A stretch of 64,000 nucleotides of DNA from Kluyvera georgiana ATCC 51603 (GTDB lineage Bacteria; Pseudomonadota; Gammaproteobacteria; Enterobacterales; Enterobacteriaceae): contig NZ_LXEU01000066.1 of assembly GCF_001654985.1 (NCBI RefSeq), positions 1 to 64,000 of the forward strand. Direction: 5' to 3'. The notes under the pieces were generated by a model that worked only from the letters and a program-made list of their open reading frames with translations, made no database searches and was not told the origin of the DNA. The first letter of the stretch is position 1, and each line of letters begins with the position of its first letter. Made by a program: the position numbers and the translations under genes. Positions 58,700 through 64,000 of this stretch are shown piece after piece.

Positions 58700-61600
58700 C
58701 GTTATGGAAAAAAATAAGCCTCGGCGTACTGATTTTTGTCGTGCTGCTGCTGGGCATCGTGGGATTTCTGATTGGCACCACCACGGGGCTGCATCTGCTG
58801 TTTAACGCGGCGAACCGCTGGGTTCCCGGGCTGGAGATAGGTCAGGTCACCGGCGGCTGGCGCGATCTTTCGCTGAAAAACGTCCGCTATACCCAGCCGG
58901 GCGTCGCGGTCGATGCCGGTGAGCTTCACCTGGCCGTCGACCTGAAATGCCTGTGGCACAGCAGCGTGTGCGTTAACGATGTTGCGCTCAGCAATATCAA
59001 CGTGGCAATCGACAGCAGTAAAATGCCGCCTGCCGCGCCGGTAGAGGAAGAAGACAGCGGTCCGTTGAACCTCTCGACGCCGTACCCAATCACCTTGAAG
59101 CGGTTCGCGCTCAACAACGTCAATATTAAGATTGATGACACGACGGTATCGGTGATGGACTTCAGCAGCGGCCTGACGTGGCAGGAGAAGAACCTGACGC
59201 TGACGCCAACGACGCTGCAAGGGTTGCTTATCGCTTTGCCGAAAGTCGCCGACGTGGCGCAGAAAGAGGTGGTGGAGCCGAAGATAGATAACCCACGGCC
59301 GCAGGAAAAACCGCTTGGCGAAACCATGACCGAGCTGTTTTCGAAGCCGGTCCTGCCGGAGATGACCGATGTCCATCTGCCGCTGAACCTGAATATCGAA
59401 TCCTTCAGCGGTGAGCAGCTGCGTATTACCGGCGATACCGATCTGACGGTCTATAAAATGCTGCTGAAGGTCAGCAGCATCGACGGCAACATGAAGCTCG
59501 ACGCGCTGGATATTGACTCCAGCCAGGGCACGGTGAACGCCAGCGGTACCGCCACGCTCATCAACGACTGGCCGGTGGATCTCACGCTCAACAGCACCCT
59601 GAATATCGACCCGCTGAAGGGCGAGAAAGTGAAGCTCAAGGTGGGCGGCGCGGTGCGTAAGCAGCTTGAAGTGGGCGTTAACCTTTCCGGCCCGGTGGAT
59701 TTGGGCATTCGGGCGCAGGCGCAGCTGGCGGAAGCCGGGCTGCCGTTCAACCTTGAGGTGAACAGCAAACAGCTTTATTGGCCGTTTAGCGGTGAGAAAC
59801 AGTTCCAGGCCGATGACCTGAAGCTGAAACTCGGCGGCAAGATGACCGATTACACGCTGTCGTTCCGCACTGCGGTGAAAGGGCAGGATGTGCCGCCTGC
59901 GGATATCACCCTCGATGCCAAAGGCAACGAGCGTCAGGTGAGCCTCGACAAACTCACCGTCGCGGCGCTGGAAGGCAAAACCGAGTTGACCGCGCTGCTT
60001 GACTGGCAGCAGGCGATCAGCTGGCGCGGCGAACTGGCTCTACGCGGGCTTAACACCGGGAAGCTGGCGCCGGACTGGCCATCGAAGCTGGATGGCCTGA
60101 TCAAAACTAACGGCAGTCTGTACGGCGGCAGCTGGCAGATGAACGTGCCGGAGATGAAAATCACCGGCAACGTGAAGCAGAACAAAGTGAACGTCGACGG
60201 CTCGCTGCGCGGTAACAGCTACCTGCAATGGACCATTCCGGGGCTACACGTGGCGCTGGGCAATAACACCGCCGACGTGAAGGGCGAGCTGGGGGTGAAA
60301 GACCTGGAGCTCGATGCCAATATCGACGCGCCGAAGCTCGACAACATGCTGCCGGGATTAGGCGGCACGGCGAAAGGGCTGGTGAAGATTCGCGGTACGG
60401 TTGATGCGCCGCAGCTGCTGGCAGACGTTACTGCACGCGGTCTGCGCTGGCAGGAGCTGTCGATTGGCCAGGTGCGCGTCGACGGCGACGTGAAATCCAC
60501 CGATCAGATTGGCGGTAATCTCGACGTCCGCGTTGAACGCATCGTGCAGCCGGATGTGAATATCGGGCTGGTGCATCTGGCGGCGAAGGGCAACGAAAAA
60601 CAGCATTCGCTACAGTTGCAAATTCAGGGCGAGCCGGTCTCTGGTCAGCTGGCGCTGGCGGGCAGCTTCGATCGTAAAGAAGAGCGCTGGAAGGGGGCGT
60701 TAAGCAATACCCGTTTCAAGACGCCGGTCGGCCCGTGGTCCATCAACCGCGATATTGCGCTGGACTACCGTAACCTGGAGCAGAAAATCAGCATCGGGCC
60801 GCACTGTTGGGTGAACCCGAACGCCGAACTGTGCGTGCCGCAGACGATTGACGCGGGCGCGGCGGGGCGTGCGGTGGTCAACCTCAACCGTTTCGACCTG
60901 GCGATGCTCAAACCGTTTATGCCGGAGGAAACTCAGGCTAGCGGCGTGTTTAGCGGTAACGCGGACGTCTCCTGGGACACCACCAAAGAAGGGTTGCCAC
61001 AGGGTAAAGTGATGCTCTCCGGGCGCAACGTTAAGGTCACTCAGACCGTCAACAACGCGCCGCTGCCGGTGGCTTTCGATACGTTGAACCTCAGCGCTGA
61101 CCTGCATAATAACCGCGCCGAGCTAGGCTGGTTGATTCGTCTGACCAACAACGGGCAGTTAGACGGGCAGGTGCAGGTGACCGACCCACAGGGGCGGCGT
61201 AATCTCGGCGGCAACGTCAACATTCGTAACTTCTCGCTGGCGATGGTTAACCCGATCTTCTCGCGCGGTGAAAAGGCGGACGGCAAGCTGAACGCGAATT
61301 TGCGCCTCGGCGGCGATCTCCAGAGCCCGCTGATGTTCGGTCAACTTCAGCTTAGCGGCCTTGATGTTGACGGTAACTTTATGCCGTTTGATATGCAGCC
61401 AAGCCAGCTGACGATGAACTTCAACGGCGCCACCTCGACGTTGCAGGGGGAAGTGCGAACCTCACAGGGGCAGATCAGCCTGAACGGTGACGCTGACTGG
61501 CGGCAGATTGAAAACTGGCGCGCGCGTATTGCGGCGAAGGGCTCTCGCGTGCGGATTACCGTGCCGCCGATGGTGCGTCTCGACGTCTCGCCTGACGTTG

Positions 61601-62472
61601 TGTTTAACGCCACGCCGAGTCTGTTTACCCTTGACGGTAGCGTCGATGTGCCGTGGGCGCGTATCGTGGTGAAAGAGGTGCCGGAAAGCGCGGTGGGCGT
61701 TTCCAGCGATGAAGTGCTGCTGAATAACGATCTCCAGCCGAAAGAGACGAAATCGGCTTCGATTCCAATCAACAGCAACCTGACCATCCACGTCGGCAAT
61801 AACGTTCGTCTGGATGCGTTCGGCCTGAAAGCGCGTCTGACCGGCGACCTGAAGGTGGCGCAGGATAAACAGGGACTGGGGCTTAACGGGCAGATCAATA
61901 TCCCGGAAGGGCGCTTCCATGCCTACGGTCAGGATCTGATCGTGCGTAAAGGCGAGCTGCTGTTCTCTGGCCCGCCGGATCAGCCGCTGTTGAATATCGA
62001 AGCGATTCGCAACCCGGATGCTACCGAAAACGATGTTATCGCTGGCGTTCGTGTTACCGGCACGGCGGATCAGCCAAAGGCGGAAGTCTTCTCTGACCCG
62101 GCGATGTCGCAGCAGGAAGCGCTCTCTTACCTCGTTCGCGGACAGGGATTGGAAAGCGGTCAGAGCGACAGCGCTGCGATGACCTCAATGCTTATTGGCA
62201 TGGGGGTTGCACAAAGTGGTCAGGTTGTGGGTAAAATCGGCGAGACGTTTGGCGTAAGTAATCTGGCGCTGGATACCCAGGGGGTGGGCGATTCTTCCCA
62301 GGTGGTGGTCAGCGGATACGTATTGCCAGGTCTGCAGGTGAAATATGGCGTTGGGATCTTTGACTCGTTAGCGACGCTCACGTTACGCTATCGCCTGATG
62401 CCTAAGCTGTATCTGGAAGCGGTGTCTGGCGTAGACCAGGCGCTCGATTTGCTCTATCAGTTTGAGTTTTAG
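58696..62472 (+). CDS. tamB: Translocation and assembly module inner-membrane protein TamB
   Basis: TamB is an AsmA-like, bridge-type protein anchored in the inner membrane. It spans the periplasm to TamA and is implicated in phospholipid transport and autotransporter assembly. One membrane segment (about residues 7-27) is followed by a long beta-rich repeat body and the conserved C-terminal DUF490/TamB domain. The final residues (LDLLYQFEF) end in an aromatic typical of outer-membrane-targeting signals. The 1258-residue length is one short of E. coli. Confidence 0.96.
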   Translation: MTLWKKISLGVLIFVVLLLGIVGFLIGTTTGLHLLFNAANRWVPGLEIGQVTGGWRDLSLKNVRYTQPGVAVDAGELHLAVDLKCLWHSSVCVNDVALSNINVAIDSSKMPPAAPVEEEDSGPLNLSTPYPITLKRFALNNVNIKIDDTTVSVMDFSSGLTWQEKNLTLTPTTLQGLLIALPKVADVAQKEVVEPKIDNPRPQEKPLGETMTELFSKPVLPEMTDVHLPLNLNIESFSGEQLRITGDTDLTVYKMLLKVSSIDGNMKLDALDIDSSQGTVNASGTATLINDWPVDLTLNSTLNIDPLKGEKVKLKVGGAVRKQLEVGVNLSGPVDLGIRAQAQLAEAGLPFNLEVNSKQLYWPFSGEKQFQADDLKLKLGGKMTDYTLSFRTAVKGQDVPPADITLDAKGNERQVSLDKLTVAALEGKTELTALLDWQQAISWRGELALRGLNTGKLAPDWPSKLDGLIKTNGSLYGGSWQMNVPEMKITGNVKQNKVNVDGSLRGNSYLQWTIPGLHVALGNNTADVKGELGVKDLELDANIDAPKLDNMLPGLGGTAKGLVKIRGTVDAPQLLADVTARGLRWQELSIGQVRVDGDVKSTDQIGGNLDVRVERIVQPDVNIGLVHLAAKGNEKQHSLQLQIQGEPVSGQLALAGSFDRKEERWKGALSNTRFKTPVGPWSINRDIALDYRNLEQKISIGPHCWVNPNAELCVPQTIDAGAAGRAVVNLNRFDLAMLKPFMPEETQASGVFSGNADVSWDTTKEGLPQGKVMLSGRNVKVTQTVNNAPLPVAFDTLNLSADLHNNRAELGWLIRLTNNGQLDGQVQVTDPQGRRNLGGNVNIRNFSLAMVNPIFSRGEKADGKLNANLRLGGDLQSPLMFGQLQLSGLDVDGNFMPFDMQPSQLTMNFNGATSTLQGEVRTSQGQISLNGDADWRQIENWRARIAAKGSRVRITVPPMVRLDVSPDVVFNATPSLFTLDGSVDVPWARIVVKEVPESAVGVSSDEVLLNNDLQPKETKSASIPINSNLTIHVGNNVRLDAFGLKARLTGDLKVAQDKQGLGLNGQINIPEGRFHAYGQDLIVRKGELLFSGPPDQPLLNIEAIRNPDATENDVIAGVRVTGTADQPKAEVFSDPAMSQQEALSYLVRGQGLESGQSDSAAMTSMLIGMGVAQSGQVVGKIGETFGVSNLALDTQGVGDSSQVVVSGYVLPGLQVKYGVGIFDSLATLTLRYRLMPKLYLEAVSGVDQALDLLYQFEF

Positions 62473-62474
62473 CA

Positions 62475-62819
62475 ATGCGAATATTTGTTTACGGCAGTTT
62501 ACGGCGCAAACAGGGCAACAGCCACTGGATGACCAACGCTCAGTGGCTGGGCGATCACAGCGTGACCGATTATCAACTGTACAGCCTGGGCCACTATCCA
62601 GGCGCGGTGCCCGGTGATGGCACGGTACACGGTGAAGTTTATCGGATTGATGCTTCGACGCTAGCCGAGCTGGATGCGCTGCGTACCAAAGCGGGCGAAT
62701 ATGCACGTCACCTCATTCAGACGCCGTATGGTAGCGCCTGGATGTACGTTTATCAGCGCCCGGTCGATGGGCTGAAGCTGATAGAAAGCGGCAACTGGTT
62801 GGATAAAGACCAGTATTGA
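62475..62819 (+). CDS. ytfP: Gamma-glutamylcyclotransferase-like protein YtfP
   Basis: YtfP is a 114-residue protein of the GGCT fold. The substrate-binding loop VYGSLRRKQGN is at residues 4-14, and the potential catalytic Glu follows in AELDALRTKAGEYAR. Activity in E. coli is not established. It starts 2 bases after tamB, so it is surely co-transcribed, and ends at an intrinsic terminator. Confidence 0.93.
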   Translation: MRIFVYGSLRRKQGNSHWMTNAQWLGDHSVTDYQLYSLGHYPGAVPGDGTVHGEVYRIDASTLAELDALRTKAGEYARHLIQTPYGSAWMYVYQRPVDGLKLIESGNWLDKDQY

Positions 62820-62824
62820 ATACG

Positions 62825-62856
62825 ACAACGCCACCCTCGGGTGGCGTTGTTTTTTT
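62825..62856 (+). terminator. Intrinsic terminator of tamA-tamB-ytfP
   Basis: ACAACGCCACCC pairs perfectly over 12 bases with GGGTGGCGTTGT around TC, followed by seven T. Confidence 0.95.
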
Positions 62857-62876
62857 ATCTGCACCTGGCGTTGTAG

Positions 62877-62902
62877 GCCTGATAAGCGCAGCGCCATCAG
62901 GC
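62877..62902 (+). repeat. REP element
   Basis: GCCTGATAAGCGCAGCGCCA followed by TCAGGC is a single REP palindrome between ytfP and ppa. Confidence 0.82.
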
Positions 62903-62926
62903 AGCCAAGAGCTGAGGCCTACAAAC

Positions 62927-62954
62927 AAAAACACCGCCCGAAGGCGGTGTTTTT
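62927..62954. terminator. Terminator of ppa
   Basis: AAAAACACCGCC pairs perfectly over 12 bases with GGCGGTGTTTTT around CGAA. The T-run lies on both strands, so it works for ppa and as a backstop for ytfP. Confidence 0.92.
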
Positions 62955-62972
62955 AACGCTCGAAAAGAAATC

Positions 62973-63500
62973 TTATTTCTTCGCGCGCTCGAAGGAAGCA
63001 ACGATTTCAGCTTTAGCCGCTTCTGCGTTGTCCCAACCGTCAACTTTAACCCATTTGCCTGCTTCGAGGTCTTTGTAGTGCTCGAAGAAGTGGGTGATCT
63101 GCGCTTTCAGCAGGTCCGGCAGGTCGTTCACATCTTTGATGTGATCGTATTCTTTGCTCAGCTTGGTGTGCGGTACCGCAACCAGTTTGGCATCTTCACC
63201 GGATTCGTCGGTCATTTTCAGAACGCCAACCGGACGGCAACGGATCACAGAACCCGGCTGCAGCGGGTACGGGGTTGGGACCAGCACGTCAACCGGGTCA
63301 CCGTCCAGAGACAGGGTGTGGTTGATGTAACCGTAGTTGCACGGATAGAACATCGCGGTGGACATGAAACGGTCAACGAACAGCGCGCCGCTCTCTTTGT
63401 CGACTTCGTATTTGATAGGATCTGCGTTAGCCGGGATTTCGATGACTACGTAGATATCTTCCGGCAGATCTTTACCCGCAGGGACGTTGAGTAAGCTCAT
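62973..63500 (-). CDS. ppa: Inorganic pyrophosphatase
   Basis: Ppa hydrolyses pyrophosphate and so drives biosynthetic reactions. The metal-binding signature [11 protein letters not shown] is present around residue 66, together with [10 protein letters not shown] and [13 protein letters not shown]. The start [12 protein letters not shown] gives 175 residues, equal to E. coli. A longer in-frame start would add 33 residues of promoter-region sequence. AAAGGAAAC precedes the ATG. It diverges from ytfQ across 402 bases. Confidence 0.98.
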   Translation of the reverse strand: MSLLNVPAGKDLPEDIYVVIEIPANADPIKYEVDKESGALFVDRFMSTAMFYPCNYGYINHTLSLDGDPVDVLVPTPYPLQPGSVIRCRPVGVLKMTDESGEDAKLVAVPHTKLSKEYDHIKDVNDLPDLLKAQITHFFEHYKDLEAGKWVKVDGWDNAEAAKAEIVASFERAKK

Positions 63501-63663
63501 GTCTGTTTCCTTTAGAATGTGTGGCAAATTAGTGCCCGGTATTATAGCCAACTCACCGCGAAAGTCTTGGCCTGTTTTACATCTCCCCCCGCGAAACACG
63601 GTCTTTTTAGTGCCTTCTTATGGCAGGAAAATCCATAAAGTTAGCCGCATACTGAATAAAATC

Positions 63664-63679
63664 GTGGAACCGTTTACAT
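63664..63679. promoter_or_regulatory. GalR/GalS-like operator
   Basis: GTGGAACCGTTTACAT fits the gal operator pattern GTGNAANCGNTTNCAC at all fixed positions but the last. It lies in the ppa-ytfQ gap, 224 bases before ytfQ. ytfQRT-yjfF take up galactofuranose, so control by a galactose regulator is plausible. Confidence 0.55.
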
Positions 63680-63810
63680 TGCGCCAGGAAATGGTCTGAC
63701 ACGGGTTAAAATTTCCACAAAATCGATAGCCTTCAACGGGTGCGCGACGCCTACTCCCTCCTGAACTTGCTCTGTTAATGGTGATTAACAAATAATTTAC
63801 TTTTTTGAAG

Positions 63811-63826
63811 TGTGATGTAACTCATT
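63811..63826 (+). promoter_or_regulatory. CRP site of the ytfQ promoter
   Basis: TGTGATGTAACTCATT matches the CRP consensus in the left half and three of five bases in the right. Its centre is about 41 bases upstream of the start predicted from the -10 element, a class II position. Confidence 0.6.
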
Positions 63827-63846
63827 CCGTTACATCTCTCATTGTC

Positions 63847-63852
63847 TATAGT
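63847..63852 (+). promoter_or_regulatory. -10 element of the ytfQ promoter
   Basis: TATAGT lies about 50 bases before the ytfQ start. No good -35 hexamer is present, consistent with dependence on the CRP site just upstream. Confidence 0.5.
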
Positions 63853-63902
63853 TTTTCCGCAGATGAATATTTGACCAACAATAACCCTACGAGGATACCT
63901 CT

Positions 63903-64000
63903 ATGTGGAAGCGCTTACTTCTTGTCACAGCAGTTTCCGCAGCCATGTCGTCTATGGTCATGGCTGCCCCTTTAACGGTGGGATTTTCACAAGTTGGCTC
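63903..64000 (+). CDS. ytfQ: Galactofuranose ABC transporter periplasmic-binding protein YtfQ, partial
   Basis: Only the first 98 bases are in the window. They encode a signal peptide (MWKRLLLVTAVSAAMSSM, processing after VMA) followed by APLTVGFSQVGS, which matches the mature N-terminus of E. coli YtfQ. In E. coli it is the binding protein of the YtfQRT-YjfF furanose transporter. GAGGATACC lies upstream. The gene runs off the right edge. Confidence 0.9.
   Translation, partial: MWKRLLLVTAVSAAMSSMVMAAPLTVGFSQVG

Overview
This window is a stretch of enterobacterial chromosome. Most proteins match Escherichia coli K-12 counterparts almost residue for residue (QueG, Nnr, MutL, Hfq, HflX, PurA, RNase R, RplI, CpdB, TamA/TamB, Ppa), and the gene order follows the K-12 queG-to-ytfQ segment. 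The accessory genes, the position of nudI and the missing ula regulon are not E. coli-like. They suggest an Enterobacter-like genus, which I cannot fix from the sequence alone. No rRNA, tRNA, CRISPR array, phage or insertion sequence was seen.

Layout. 0.3-16.6 kb: conserved core, with queG (-) diverging from the nnr-tsaE-amiB-mutL-miaA-hfq-hflX-hflK-hflC superoperon, then yjeT, purA, nsrR and rnr. 16.7-21.5 kb: an accessory operon between rnr and rlmB with an AraC-type regulator, two Gfo/Idh/MocA oxidoreductases, a ThuA-like protein and a TIM-barrel sugar isomerase/epimerase. 21.6-28 kb: rlmB, aidB, three small secreted DUF1471 genes (yjfN, bsmA, yjfY), yjfP, a 3' relic of ulaR marking a lost ascorbate regulon, then rpsF-priB-rpsR-rplI. 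28-42.8 kb: a DMT transporter, ytfB, fklB, cycA, nudI, ytfE with an NsrR box, a Tsr-like chemoreceptor with a flagellar-type promoter, ytfF, an AraC regulator, qorB/qorR, cpdB, cysQ, ytfJ, ytfK. 42.9-47.2 kb: an accessory operon (LacY-like permease, GH42 glycosidase, AraC-like regulator) behind a promoter laid out like araBAD. 47.2-48.6 kb: ytfL/paeA. 48.7-56 kb: a second accessory operon (four Gfo/Idh/MocA proteins and a GPH symporter) divergent from a LacI regulator. 56-64 kb: msrA, tamA, tamB, ytfP, ppa and the start of ytfQ.

How it fits together. The accessory islands sit cleanly between core genes and all look like carbohydrate uptake or conversion systems. The two Gfo/Idh-rich clusters hold six predicted NAD(P)-dependent sugar oxidoreductases, a ThuA protein and a YcjR-like epimerase, but no glycosidase or kinase. 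That points to redox-based, keto-sugar chemistry on glycosides. The third island keeps AraC's arabinose-pocket residues and araI-like operators, but its permease has lost two LacY galactoside-binding residues. This suggests an arabinose- or arabinoside-responsive system. These functional readings are inference; the gene calls and the promoter layout are read directly from the sequence.
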